A DNA stretch of 64,000 nt from CAZTHK01 sp964613215 (lineage in GTDB: Bacteria; Krumholzibacteriota; Krumholzibacteriia; Krumholzibacteriales; CAZTHK01). A program made the translations under genes and the position numbers. The stretch is from NCBI GenBank assembly GCA_964613215.1, contig CAZTHK010000002.1, forward strand, positions 1 through 64,000. Direction: 5' to 3'. Of the stretch, positions 53,712-62,518 are shown one piece after another. The notes under the pieces were generated by a model. The model was given only the letters and a program-made list of their open reading frames with translations, searched no databases and was not told the origin of the DNA. The number at the start of each line of letters is the position of its first letter. Within the stretch, counting starts at the first letter, position 1.

Positions 53712-54914
53712 ATGAAGAACGCCTACATCATATTAATGTTAACATTATTTCTGGCACTGGGGTGCAGCTCCGACCGGGAGGCTCCGGTGGGTGCCGAGTT
53801 TGTGGGGGGAGATGGATATAATGTGGAGGCGGGCAGCACTTCCCGGTATCTTGAAACTCCGGAGTGTTCCACCATTACTGTGCCGCTGGGAATAGGAGAA
53901 AGCTCCCTGCTCAGGATGGGTGAATACAACGGGGTGAGTTTCGACGCCATCCTGCTCAAATTTGATTTTGACTCGCTTCAGGTGCACTATGGCAAGACAG
54001 CCACCGGGGTGTTGCTGGACCTGCCGGTCCAGATTGTACAGGATACTCTGTACTCCATGGATGTGACCTTCCATCAGCTCCAGGCCCCCTTTACCGAGGA
54101 TGATACCCTGACCACAGTTCCCTCCTACCATCCCGATCCCATTCCGGATCCTTACGGTGGAGAGGTGAGGACCCTTGATCCCGATGCCGGCAGTTTTGCC
54201 ATTGATGAATCCATAGTTCAGGAGTGGCTGGATGATGAAATATCAGATCCCTGGAGTAACGGATTAGCTGTAGTAGAGCACAGCTCTCCCGAACGGCCCG
54301 GTTTGATAGAACTCTATTCCAGTAATTTCGGAACCAACCCGCCCAGGCTGAGGCTAAGGTTCAGTGACGGGAGTGCGGATACCTTCGGAGTGGAGGAGGA
54401 TTACACCGTAACCAGTTTTGACTACAGCGGGGGGCTGCACTGCGTGGGAGGGGTGGCTACCAGAGTGTTCATAAATTTTTCGCTGGATGGTCTCAATGAT
54501 AGAGCTCTGATACACAGTGCCAACCTGGTATTTACGGTGGATAGAAGCAGCGGATTTGGTATTACTCCCGGAGAATCGCGCCTGCTGCAGGTCGATTCCA
54601 CCTATTACTATTATCTTTATGCTCCCCATACGGATGATCCTTCGGCCGGGGATGAGTTCCTTTCCGGTACCAGTGTGGCCACCGGATCGATAAGTCCGAA
54701 TCTGAAGGAAACGTTCAGAATCCCGGTGAGCGGCCTGGTCGCTTCGGTGGATTACGGATACAGAAAAAACAACGGATTGGTTCTCCAGTCCGATCTTGAG
54801 ACTGTAAGGCTGCAACGCCTCTCCCTGTTTACCGGGGAAGCGGCAGACAGCCTGTACCGGCCCTGGCTGGAGGTGTTCTACTCCATGCCGGCGGATTTTT
54901 CGAAGGATAAGTAG
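53712..54914 (+). CDS. Predicted lipoprotein of unknown function
   Basis: The protein of 400 residues begins with a lipoprotein signal peptide ending LALGC, so it should be acylated and attached to a membrane. The rest is beta-rich, with alternating hydrophobic residues, and ends with FTGEAADSLYRPWLEVFYS, which resembles DNRLRE-type surface domains but not clearly enough to name. Its gene is 8 bases before the barrel-protein gene, so the two may be made together. Function unknown. Confidence 0.72.
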   Translation: MKNAYIILMLTLFLALGCSSDREAPVGAEFVGGDGYNVEAGSTSRYLETPECSTITVPLGIGESSLLRMGEYNGVSFDAILLKFDFDSLQVHYGKTATGVLLDLPVQIVQDTLYSMDVTFHQLQAPFTEDDTLTTVPSYHPDPIPDPYGGEVRTLDPDAGSFAIDESIVQEWLDDEISDPWSNGLAVVEHSSPERPGLIELYSSNFGTNPPRLRLRFSDGSADTFGVEEDYTVTSFDYSGGLHCVGGVATRVFINFSLDGLNDRALIHSANLVFTVDRSSGFGITPGESRLLQVDSTYYYYLYAPHTDDPSAGDEFLSGTSVATGSISPNLKETFRIPVSGLVASVDYGYRKNNGLVLQSDLETVRLQRLSLFTGEAADSLYRPWLEVFYSMPADFSKDK

Positions 54915-54922
54915 ATATAATT

Positions 54923-56137
54923 ATGAGAAAATATCTTACAGCGGGATTGGCTTTTATATTGTTTGCACTGGTGGTTAGTGGAACTGCTGTTTCCCAGTCC
55001 ATGTGGGGAATCAATTATCTTGGCGAGCACCATTTCCGCGGCGGTGCCAGGGACAGGGCCCTGGGATTTTCCTCCATCGCCGTCTCTGATTCCAGCAATG
55101 CCCTGACTGCCAATCCGTCTTCACTGGCAAATCTGGATATGGTGACCTTCTCCTTATTTGAAGTCTACAGTATGACCAGTATGAGCACTCAGGATCAGAC
55201 TGTGGATCAGAACAGATTCGTTCTCCCCTCCCTCACAGTGGCGGTACCCCTCCCCCGGGATATAGTGATAAGTACAGGATATCATACCCGCTTTTCCAGC
55301 CGTGGCGATTTTGCCTTCCCCGGCGATGAGATTGCAGAAACGGCTCGTCCCTATGCTTTCTATAAACACAAGAGCTCTCTTTTTACCGCACCGGTGGCAG
55401 TGGCCTGGGATTCCTCGGATTGGTTAAACCTTGCCCTTGAGCTTCAGATCGAGAGGGGTTCGCTGAAGGATGACATTACCAATACCCTGGGAAGGGAGGG
55501 AGAGAGTGTGGTCGAATCCAGCTGGCACAGGAATTTTTCGGCTCTCTCCTGGGCTGCCGGGGTAGAGGTGATACCCCATCCGGCTTTCAGATTGGGATTA
55601 TACTATGATGCCGAGGTGGATTATAATGTGGAGGAGGAATTCTTCTACAGCAGGCCTTCACTCGATTCCACAGTTACCTCCAGTCTGACCCTTCCACCGG
55701 CGGTGGGGATTGGAGGGTCTGTTGATTTAACCGCCAGATGGAGGTTAATGTCATCCTACTGGCGCAGGGAAGCCCCGGGATTATCCTCGCTCGGGCTGGT
55801 GAAGGGTTCCCTGAATGATGAGTGGCTGGTGGGAGTGGGGGTAGAAAGGTTAAGGAGTGACGAGGGTGGTTTCTTTGGAAGAATACCCTTGAGGCTGGGG
55901 TTTTACCACAATCAGTGGCATCTTCAGTTTCCCGCCGGCCGGACACTAGCCGGTACCTTCTTTACCCTCGGCACGGGATTCTCACTGCCCGGCGGACCGG
56001 GATGCCTGGATATATCCCTGGAAACCGGCCGGATCGGATCACTTGATCAGAACAATCTGAGCGAAAGGGTGATAAGACTGGGAGTGGGATTCAGCGTATC
56101 CGAACCATGGACCCGCCGTGAGGAAGACCGGCGGTAA
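54923..56137 (+). CDS. Predicted outer-membrane beta-barrel protein (PorV/FadL-like)
   Basis: This 404-residue protein has a signal peptide and then GGARDRALGFSSIAVSDSSNALTANPSSLANLD, in pieces typical of PorV/UPF0164-type barrel proteins with a conserved Asn-Pro-Ser/Ala start. Alternating aromatic strands and an aromatic end are consistent with a beta-barrel. In the Bacteroidetes-type secretion system PorV carries substrates, and the peptidase at 27917 has a sorting-type domain, but a general barrel role is equally possible. Two TPR genes follow. Confidence 0.68.
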   Translation: MRKYLTAGLAFILFALVVSGTAVSQSMWGINYLGEHHFRGGARDRALGFSSIAVSDSSNALTANPSSLANLDMVTFSLFEVYSMTSMSTQDQTVDQNRFVLPSLTVAVPLPRDIVISTGYHTRFSSRGDFAFPGDEIAETARPYAFYKHKSSLFTAPVAVAWDSSDWLNLALELQIERGSLKDDITNTLGREGESVVESSWHRNFSALSWAAGVEVIPHPAFRLGLYYDAEVDYNVEEEFFYSRPSLDSTVTSSLTLPPAVGIGGSVDLTARWRLMSSYWRREAPGLSSLGLVKGSLNDEWLVGVGVERLRSDEGGFFGRIPLRLGFYHNQWHLQFPAGRTLAGTFFTLGTGFSLPGGPGCLDISLETGRIGSLDQNNLSERVIRLGVGFSVSEPWTRREEDRR

Positions 56138-56163
56138 TATTTAATAATTTTTATGCCCGGGAA

Positions 56164-56859
56164 ATGATGAACTGTTCATATCATAAGAAGCTGTTTCTAT
56201 GCCGCCCGGTACTATTGATTTTTCTTTTTAGTCTTATCCTTCTGCCTGTCATGGCAGGCGGAGATGATGAGATTTCCCTCAGAGAGAAACTGGAGGGATT
56301 GAATCCCCGGGCCAGGATTGCCTATTTACGGTATCTCCTCCGGGAGGAGGGAGCGGATCCGGAGGTTTATTTTCAGATGGGAGTGCATTTTCAGGAGGTC
56401 TCGGTCAATGATTCGGCTCTATACTACTACCGCAGGTGTATTGAAGCAGATTCCCTCTTTTTCAAGGCATATGTTAATATGGGCGTTTTGTACGATCAGG
56501 AGGGAAGGGTAGGCAAAGCTGTGGAGATGTACCAGCAGGCCCTGGGTATTGACCAGAATGATGTGCTGGCTCTCTCTCACGCCGCTTTTTTGCATTTCCG
56601 TTTGAAGAATTATTCCACCAGCAGTAATTATATCAACCGTGCACTGGAGTTGGACCCCAATTCAGCCCAGGCACATTTCTATCTGGCGGTGATGTTCTGG
56701 GAAAACAGAATATACCGGGAGGCCTTCCGGGAGTGGAGTAAGGTGATAGAATTGGCTCCCCAATCCTTCCTGGCCGACAGAGCCCGGGAAAATATAACTA
56801 TCCTTCAAAGTGTGTTTAATCCCCGGGAAATCCAACGTCCCGGTAAGAGCAAGAGGTGA
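56164..56859 (+). CDS. Secreted TPR-repeat protein
   Basis: This 231-residue protein has a signal peptide (hydrophobic core then VMAGG) and about four tetratricopeptide repeats, for example ALYYYRRCIEADSLFFKAY and VEMYQQALGIDQNDVLAL. These form a helical scaffold for protein contacts. It may act in the periplasm as an assembly factor for the barrel and lipoprotein made from the preceding genes. No catalytic motif is seen. A second TPR gene follows after a promoter-like site. Confidence 0.78.
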   Translation: MMNCSYHKKLFLCRPVLLIFLFSLILLPVMAGGDDEISLREKLEGLNPRARIAYLRYLLREEGADPEVYFQMGVHFQEVSVNDSALYYYRRCIEADSLFFKAYVNMGVLYDQEGRVGKAVEMYQQALGIDQNDVLALSHAAFLHFRLKNYSTSSNYINRALELDPNSAQAHFYLAVMFWENRIYREAFREWSKVIELAPQSFLADRARENITILQSVFNPREIQRPGKSKR

Positions 56860-56867
56860 ATTCAGTC

Positions 56868-56896
56868 TTGACAGTGAATATCTGTTGAATTAATTT
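56868..56896 (+). promoter_or_regulatory. Possible sigma-70 promoter of the TPR lipoprotein gene
   Basis: TTGACA (56868-56873) and TAATTT (56891-56896) are 17 bases apart. The -35 is perfect and the -10 matches only three positions. It lies about 75 bases upstream of the GTG at 56974. Confidence 0.4.
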
Positions 56897-56973
56897 TTTC
56901 AAGGTGAAACAATATTCCATCAGTGTGAAAAAAGTAACAGCCGTATAATTATCTGAGAAGAAAGGAAGTAGTT

Positions 56974-58137
56974 GTGAAAAAGACTGTATTGGTGTTAGCC
57001 GTTTTGTCATTCATGGTCTACCTGGGCTGTGCTTCCGGCGGAGGGGGTACCGGCATGGAGACGGAAAGCGAAGAGGGTGGAATGAACATGGAGACCGAGG
57101 AGGGTTTTGAGAGGAATATGGGGCCGGCCGAGATATCCTATCAGTCCGCCCAGCAATTTCTCTCTAACGGAAACTATGACCAGGCCATCAGGGAACTGGA
57201 GAATGTCACCCGGATAAAGCCGGAATATCAGGAAGCCTGGAGCGAGCTGGGTAAGACCTACCAGAAGTTGAAAAATTATGAAGCAGCCGTAACTGCTTAC
57301 GACAGGGCCTTGGAACTCTCACCCGGCAAAAGGGAGATTATATCCTCCATTGGTTATTGTTACCTCAATCTGGACAAGCTGAATGATGCCAAGAGGTACT
57401 ATTCCAAGCTGGTAGAGAAGGATTCACTCAATTACGAGGGCAACATTCACCTCGGTTTTATCGAGCGAAAGAAGGACAATCCCCGGAAGGCGGTTATTCA
57501 TTACAGGAAGGCCCTTAAGAGTAAGCCCGGGGACGCCACCGTGATGGGTACTCTGGCTAATCTGTACAAGGAGATAGGCAATGAAGACAAGTCGGTGGAA
57601 TATCTGAGCATGGCCGTAGAGGCTGCTCCGGATGTTCACAGGTTCAAGACCAGACTGGGTTCGGCCTTGATGAGAAGGAAGGAATATGAAAAGGCAGTTC
57701 CCATATTCGAGGAACTGGTTTCCGTCTATCCGGATCAGGCCGCCTATCACCAGAATCTGGGGCTGGCCCTCTCCCAGACCGACCGGAAGGCGGAAGCTCC
57801 CGACAAACTGGAGAAGGCTCTGGAAATTAACCCGGATAACGCAATGGGGTATGCCTATCTCTGCAAGATTTACAACGATATGAACAAGCCTGATAAGGTC
57901 ATAGCCACAGCCAGGAAGGGATTACAGAATACTACTGGCCGGGAGGCCTTTATTTACTATCAGTGGGGAGTGGCTCTGGAACAGAAGAAGATGTATGACG
58001 AAGCGATAGCCAAATTCCAGAAGGTGGTAAGCCTGGGTAACCCCACCTGGACGGCTCCCGCCAGGAAACAGATAAAGAGACAGAAGGATCTCAAGATCCG
58101 CGAGGAAAGACTGCGGGAACAGGAAAGATGGCAGTAA
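56974..58137 (+). CDS. TPR-repeat lipoprotein
   Basis: The protein of 387 residues starts GTG with GAAAGGAAG upstream and has a lipobox ending YLGC. A short Gly/Glu-rich linker leads to about eight tetratricopeptide repeats, such as QAIRELENVTRIKPEYQEAW. It should be lipid-anchored and serve as a protein-binding scaffold, perhaps in envelope assembly or secretion. The charged end (REERLREQERWQ) looks like a coiled coil. A terminator-like hairpin follows. Confidence 0.82.
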   Translation: MKKTVLVLAVLSFMVYLGCASGGGGTGMETESEEGGMNMETEEGFERNMGPAEISYQSAQQFLSNGNYDQAIRELENVTRIKPEYQEAWSELGKTYQKLKNYEAAVTAYDRALELSPGKREIISSIGYCYLNLDKLNDAKRYYSKLVEKDSLNYEGNIHLGFIERKKDNPRKAVIHYRKALKSKPGDATVMGTLANLYKEIGNEDKSVEYLSMAVEAAPDVHRFKTRLGSALMRRKEYEKAVPIFEELVSVYPDQAAYHQNLGLALSQTDRKAEAPDKLEKALEINPDNAMGYAYLCKIYNDMNKPDKVIATARKGLQNTTGREAFIYYQWGVALEQKKMYDEAIAKFQKVVSLGNPTWTAPARKQIKRQKDLKIREERLREQERWQ

Positions 58138-58167
58138 GATATTACTGATAGTTAAAAGTTGAGTATG

Positions 58168-58200
58168 AAGGGGCCTCTCTGGAGAGGAGGCCCCTTATTA
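58168..58200 (+). terminator. Probable transcription terminator hairpin
   Basis: AAGGGGCCTC (58168-58177) pairs with GAGGCCCCTT (58187-58196) over 10 bases with a nine-base loop, then ATTA. It closes the TPR lipoprotein unit and lies just before the ribosome binding site of the cyclophilin gene. The T-tract is weak. Confidence 0.6.
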
Positions 58201-58225
58201 CTATTCAAACCAGGAGGTTAACGGC

Positions 58226-58915
58226 ATGATTGCTGATTACTTTAGGAATCGTGTTCACTGGGGGCCCTCCTTCCGCTGTTTTAAGCTGCTTTTGCTCATG
58301 GCAGCCATTTCAACAACTTGCAGTATTGCCCTCTCCTCTTCTGTGTCGGCACTGTCCCCTGCTGTATCTATCCGGAATAGCGGGGTCAGGTCGCTGGTTG
58401 CCAACGGATTGCAGGAGAGCGTCACCGGTGATACCATCAGCGATACACTATCAATCCGGAAGGAGAGCGAGGGAGACAGCACAAAGTCTGATCAGCCGGC
58501 CAGAATGGTTCTGGAGCTGGAGGAGGACGGTAAAATCGTTATTCAGCTTTTGCCCGAAGATGCTCCCAAAACGGTGGAGCGGATTGTCAGCCTGGCAGAG
58601 GATGGATTCTACGACGGGGTGGAATTCCACCGGGTGGAATCTTATCTGGTTCAGGCGGGCAGGAAGGAGTGCGATGTTCCTCCCCTGGAGGGAGAGATGT
58701 TCAGCCAGTACCTCAGGCACGAGGAGGGGATGGTGGGAATCGCAAGGCTCCCCGCTGACTATGACAGTGCGACCAACCAGTTCTACATTTGCAAGAAGTC
58801 ACTTCCCCGGCTCAATGGTGAGTATACCCTCTTCGGAAAGGTAACCGGGGGTATGGATATTATTCATAATATGGAGGAGGGGAGAAAGATTCGGAAGGCA
58901 GTGATAATCAGGTAG
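58226..58915 (+). CDS. Peptidyl-prolyl cis-trans isomerase (cyclophilin type), exported
   Basis: This 229-residue protein has a hydrophobic N-terminus that can serve as signal peptide or anchor, a low-complexity linker, and a compact cyclophilin domain (VLELEEDGKIVIQLLPEDAP, then AEDGFYDGVEFHRV). The active-site arginine equivalent is in FHRVES, and KVTGGMD is near the end. It would speed proline isomerisation of envelope proteins. AGGAGG precedes the ATG. The domain is shorter than in PpiA and lacks the usual GGDPxG loop, so activity may be low. Confidence 0.8.
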   Translation: MIADYFRNRVHWGPSFRCFKLLLLMAAISTTCSIALSSSVSALSPAVSIRNSGVRSLVANGLQESVTGDTISDTLSIRKESEGDSTKSDQPARMVLELEEDGKIVIQLLPEDAPKTVERIVSLAEDGFYDGVEFHRVESYLVQAGRKECDVPPLEGEMFSQYLRHEEGMVGIARLPADYDSATNQFYICKKSLPRLNGEYTLFGKVTGGMDIIHNMEEGRKIRKAVIIR

Positions 58916-59399
58916 AAGCGGTGGTTCCGGAGGGATAATCCTTTATTATTATCATTGGAGACAGAATGCCGGGGGAGGCCGGAATCTTCCCCTTTCATCT
59001 ACAGGCGGGGCAGGCCGGGATGAAGTTAATTCTCCCATGGATGCAGAAGGCGGAGGTCCATATGGAGTGGTCCCTCTCCGGATGTGATCACTGTCCCGGC
59101 GAACGGTGTTGATGTCACTGCAACATCGGGTTGCACAAAGAGATCAAGGTTGTTTTCGGGACTGATTATAATTAGCTTCAATCCGGCAAAATCATAATGA
59201 ACGGAACAGTGATTATTTCCGTTGACAGGCCAACCTGTCCGCATCAAGCCTCATTTCTCATCCCGGGGTGGTGGAGTTGCCGGATCTCAGGAATGGAAGA
59301 AAAAGCGGTGTCGGTTAGCCACCAGGCCAGCCATTATCAACGGTGTTATTGGCGGATTGAGGTTAGTAATCATTCCTGATTTTATTATGTTTAATTGTT
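58916..59399. other. Intergenic region before mnmA
   Basis: This stretch of 484 bases holds several short open frames on both strands, none with ribosome binding sites or family resemblance. It could be a decayed gene. I see no promoter or repeat worth naming. Confidence 0.35.
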
Positions 59400-60494
59400 A
59401 TGAGTAAAAATAGTGTCTTTTTCAAAACCAGTTCATTGCCACCGGCTGAAGGAGATGGTGTGGTGCTTGGTATGAGTGGTGGGGTCGACAGCACCGCCGC
59501 CGCAGTAATACTGAGCAGAAGGGGGTACCGGGTGGCGGGGGTTACTCTTACCTTTCCTCACTCCTCTGTAGGGGGAGGTTTCAAAACAGGGGGCAACCGT
59601 GATGAGAGGGACAGCGCCGCAGGGATCTGCTCGGCGCTGGGTATATCCCATGTGGTGGAAGATGCCGGCAATCAGTTCAGGAAAAGGATAGTAGAAAATT
59701 TTATCCGGGAGTACCGGAGGGGAAGAACCCCCAATCCGTGTATTTTATGCAACCAGATGATTAAGTTTCCCCTCCTGGCCGGAATGGCCGACCGAATGGA
59801 TTGCAGGTTCATAGCCACCGGTCACTATTCCCGGCTGGCGAAGGGTAAGGGCGGAAGGACTTTTCTGGCCAGATCCGGCCGGGGTAAGGATCAGTCCTAT
59901 TTCCTCTACCGTGTCCCGGTCAAGCTCCTCAACCGCACTCTCCTTCCCCTGGGTGATCTAACCAGGGGGGAAGCCGAGGGGATAGTGGAGGAAGAGGGGT
60001 TGAGCGGGATGGTTGCGGATCAGAGCCAGGATGCCTGTTTCCTCTCCGGGGAGGTGGATACCTTCCTGGCAAACTGTTTGGGATACCGCAGGGGCGAAGT
60101 GGTGAATGAACATGGTGAGGTGCTGGGAAGTCACCGGGGAATCCATTTCTATACTGTGGGACAGAGGAGGGGGATAGGTATTTCCGCTTCGGAGCCCCTC
60201 TATGTTAAGAGCATACATTCTTCCGGCAGAAGAGTAGTGGTAGCACCGGATGAGGCGCTGTATTCTGACGCAGTAACCTGCACCAGCCTCAGGCTGAGAA
60301 TCAGAAGCCCCGGAGATGGTCTATCCGCAAAAATCCGTTACAGGCATTCCCCGGCGGAGGTCAGAAGCATTACCCGGAAGGGGGGGAGGATGAAGGTGGT
60401 GTTCAGAAAACCGCAGCGGGCTATAGCTCCCGGTCAGTCGCTGGTTCTGTATAACGGGAACGGAGTGGTACTGGGGGGTGGAATTATAGAATGA
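59400..60494 (+). CDS. mnmA: tRNA-specific 2-thiouridylase MnmA
   Basis: This 364-residue enzyme thiolates U34 of tRNA for Lys, Glu and Gln. Visible are the PP-loop SGGVDS (26-31), the NPCILCN segment with the catalytic C117, KDQSYFLYRV, and the second catalytic cysteine in SQDACFL (C213). The C-terminal beta domain ends VLGGGIIE. It is a full-length bacterial MnmA in the cytoplasm. The extra CxxC (C114 and C117) is a variant found in some lineages and may bind an iron-sulfur cluster. Its stop overlaps the next start (ATGA). Confidence 0.95.
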   Translation: MSKNSVFFKTSSLPPAEGDGVVLGMSGGVDSTAAAVILSRRGYRVAGVTLTFPHSSVGGGFKTGGNRDERDSAAGICSALGISHVVEDAGNQFRKRIVENFIREYRRGRTPNPCILCNQMIKFPLLAGMADRMDCRFIATGHYSRLAKGKGGRTFLARSGRGKDQSYFLYRVPVKLLNRTLLPLGDLTRGEAEGIVEEEGLSGMVADQSQDACFLSGEVDTFLANCLGYRRGEVVNEHGEVLGSHRGIHFYTVGQRRGIGISASEPLYVKSIHSSGRRVVVAPDEALYSDAVTCTSLRLRIRSPGDGLSAKIRYRHSPAEVRSITRKGGRMKVVFRKPQRAIAPGQSLVLYNGNGVVLGGGIIE

Positions 60495-61441
60495 AAATTA
60501 GAAAGGCTGTACTCCCGGCAATTCTTCTGCTGGTAATTCCCGCAGCGATCCGGCTCTGTTACCGAAGTTCCGCTGCGGAAATATTTCCGCCCCCTGGTTT
60601 TGACGGACCTCCCCTGCGCGGAGCCAAATTCGTTATTCGTTACCCTTCCCGGCTGTCCGGCATGGCCTCCAGGGTGGAGGAGGTATGTGCCGGCTCAATT
60701 CCCACAATCAGTTCAGAGTTGGGGGTGGAGAGTGCCGATACGGTCAGGATATATATAGCACCAAATCACGAAGAATATATGAGAATAGTTGATGGAAGAG
60801 TGGGGGAGTGGAGTGCGGCGGCAAGTTTTATTCATTCTCAAACCATGGTATTGAATGCAGACAGGGTTCTTCGATCTCCCAAGCCTCTGGGAGTGGTGGT
60901 ACAGCACGAACTTTCCCACCTCTTTTTCTCCCAGAGGATAGGGAGGGTGAAATGCCCCACCTGGTTCATGGAGGGGGTGGCCATGCATCAATCCAGGGAG
61001 TGGTCGTTTGTCGATCAGTGGAACCTGGCACTGTCTGTATGGAGAAAGGAGCTTCCCTATCTGGACCAGTTGAGGGGGGCATTTCCGCCCCAATCGGACA
61101 GAGCAGCGGCAGCATACCTGGTAAGTTATGCCGCATTCGAGGAGCTGTTCGGTGAAAGACCCGGTGATCTGGTAACCTTTACCGCCTTTATCAGGGAGAC
61201 AGGTGATTTTGACAGGGCTTTCTTCCTGGTTTTCGGCCGCACCACCTATGATTTCTCCATAGACCTGCAGCTCCTGCTGGAGGAGCGTTATGCAGTTGCA
61301 GGAGGGTTGATCTCCTCGTTTCCATACTTTGCCGCTATGACTGTACTGTTTTTGGCTGTTTACTTCATCAAACGCCACAAAACCAGAAGGAAGTTGAGGG
61401 AGTGGGAGGAGGAAGAGGTGGAGTACTATTCCCCTTATTAA
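60491..61441 (+). CDS. Membrane-anchored gluzincin-like peptidase (peptidase MA type)
   Basis: The protein of 316 residues has an N-terminal hydrophobic signal or anchor, the zinc motif HELSH at 139-143 and the third ligand E161 in the FMEGVAMH segment. A C-terminal helix near residues 278-296 is followed by a charged tail, which fits a membrane-bound protein. This layout matches peptidase MA-like proteins, of which few have known substrates. The gene overlaps mnmA by 4 bases (ATGA), though a shared function is not obvious. Confidence 0.8.
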   Translation: MKIRKAVLPAILLLVIPAAIRLCYRSSAAEIFPPPGFDGPPLRGAKFVIRYPSRLSGMASRVEEVCAGSIPTISSELGVESADTVRIYIAPNHEEYMRIVDGRVGEWSAAASFIHSQTMVLNADRVLRSPKPLGVVVQHELSHLFFSQRIGRVKCPTWFMEGVAMHQSREWSFVDQWNLALSVWRKELPYLDQLRGAFPPQSDRAAAAYLVSYAAFEELFGERPGDLVTFTAFIRETGDFDRAFFLVFGRTTYDFSIDLQLLLEERYAVAGGLISSFPYFAAMTVLFLAVYFIKRHKTRRKLREWEEEEVEYYSPY

Positions 61442-61555
61442 TATACCCGGTAATATATATTTATTATTGAAACTCCAAATATTATTGATTTTATTGACAG
61501 AGGTGGGTTGAGATTTTATACTCAACTATCCCGAAACCGGTGGGTTGATTATACA

Positions 61556-61639
61556 GGAGGGCTAGTCCTAACTGGTAAGGCAGCGGTCTTGAAAACCGCC
61601 GGGCGCAAGCCCATGGGGGTTCGAATCCCTCGCCCTCCG
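61556..61639 (+). tRNA. tRNA-Ser (UGA)
   Basis: GGAGGGC (61556-61562) pairs with GCCCTCC (61632-61638). The anticodon loop in CGGTCTTGAAAACCG presents TGA, and the long variable arm (GGGCGCAAGCCC) is typical of serine tRNA. No CCA is encoded; the next bases are CAG. Confidence 0.93.
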
Positions 61640-61661
61640 CAGAAAAAGCATATATCATGGT

Positions 61662-61753
61662 GGAGAGGTGGCCGAGTGGCTTAAGGCATCCGCCTGCTAA
61701 GCGGTTGTGGGGTTTATCCCCCACCGAGGGTTCAAATCCCTCCCTCTCCGCCA
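61662..61753 (+). tRNA. tRNA-Ser (GCU)
   Basis: GGAGAGG (61662-61668) pairs with CCTCTCC (61743-61749). The anticodon is GCT in CCGCCTGCTAAGCGG, with a long variable arm. CCA is encoded at 61751-61753. It lies 22 bases after the first serine tRNA. Confidence 0.93.
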
Positions 61754-61809
61754 CTGTAAAGGGATACCATCAGTGATCGATCCGTCATATTGCGATCAGA
61801 GGAGGAATT

Positions 61810-62220
61810 TTGGAGAGAACCTATCGTTTGAAGAGGATTCCGGTCTGGCCGGTTACCAGGGTTTCGTTCCTTATTTTTCTGATACTGGGGATAATAATCG
61901 CTGTTATCTACAGTGTTATTCTATCCGGAGTAAGCTTCCTGGCAGGCAGTATGATGAGTTCAGATATGGGGGAAGCCTTCGGCCCCGTGCAGAGCCTGGG
62001 TTTGTTGATGATTCCTTTCATAGCGGTGTTTTATGCTGTCTTCGGCACCATTGGTGTAATCATATGGACACTGCTGTACAATTTTATAGCCGGTTTGACC
62101 GGCGGAGTGGAATTGGTGCTGAAACCGGCTGAGCTACCGCATCAGCCGGCCAGAGAGGTTCCCCAGGGTGATCAGGAAAAGGAAACCCATGTACCGGAGG
62201 GGCCCATAGATGGATTCTAG
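61810..62220 (+). CDS. Small DUF3566-like membrane protein
   Basis: This 136-residue protein starts TTG with GAGGAGG well placed upstream. It has two hydrophobic helices, ends its second helix with LLYNFIAGLTGGVEL, and has a short proline/acid-rich tail. The pattern fits DUF3566 proteins, known mainly from actinobacteria but present elsewhere. Function is unknown. It lies between the serine and arginine tRNA genes. Confidence 0.7.
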   Translation: MERTYRLKRIPVWPVTRVSFLIFLILGIIIAVIYSVILSGVSFLAGSMMSSDMGEAFGPVQSLGLLMIPFIAVFYAVFGTIGVIIWTLLYNFIAGLTGGVELVLKPAELPHQPAREVPQGDQEKETHVPEGPIDGF

Positions 62221-62232
62221 ATTGTAATATAT

Positions 62233-62306
62233 GCGCCCATGGCTCAATTGGATAGAGCATCTGGCTACGGACCAGAGGAGTGGGGGTTCGAGTCCTCCTG
62301 GGCGCA
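62233..62306 (+). tRNA. tRNA-Arg (ACG)
   Basis: GCGCCCA (62233-62239) pairs with TGGGCGC (62299-62305). The anticodon loop CTACGGA gives ACG, so A34 would be edited to inosine. A GGTTCGAGTCC T-arm is present. No CCA is encoded. Confidence 0.93.
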
Positions 62307-62518
62307 TTTATCTTTTTCCTGATACCAACAATTAATGCTGTTTTTGAGTTTTTCCGTAATAATTTGCGAAAAAAGTTATTAAAGAGAAAATTATAAGAGA
62401 TAGCAAAAATCTCTTGACCCCCGGGTACCCCTTTTGTTAGGTTCAAATTAGCCCGATTAGGGTAATCATGATATCGACAGAGAATGGTGATAGCCGGTCA
62501 TAGATGAAGGGAAATCAG

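Noticed and set aside
59026..59247. A 73-codon minus-strand frame upstream of mnmA
   Set aside because: It resembles no family and has no ribosome binding site; it may be part of a decayed gene but nothing supports that.
62414..62442. TTGACC before porG as a promoter
   Set aside because: No acceptable -10 box at 16-18 bases.
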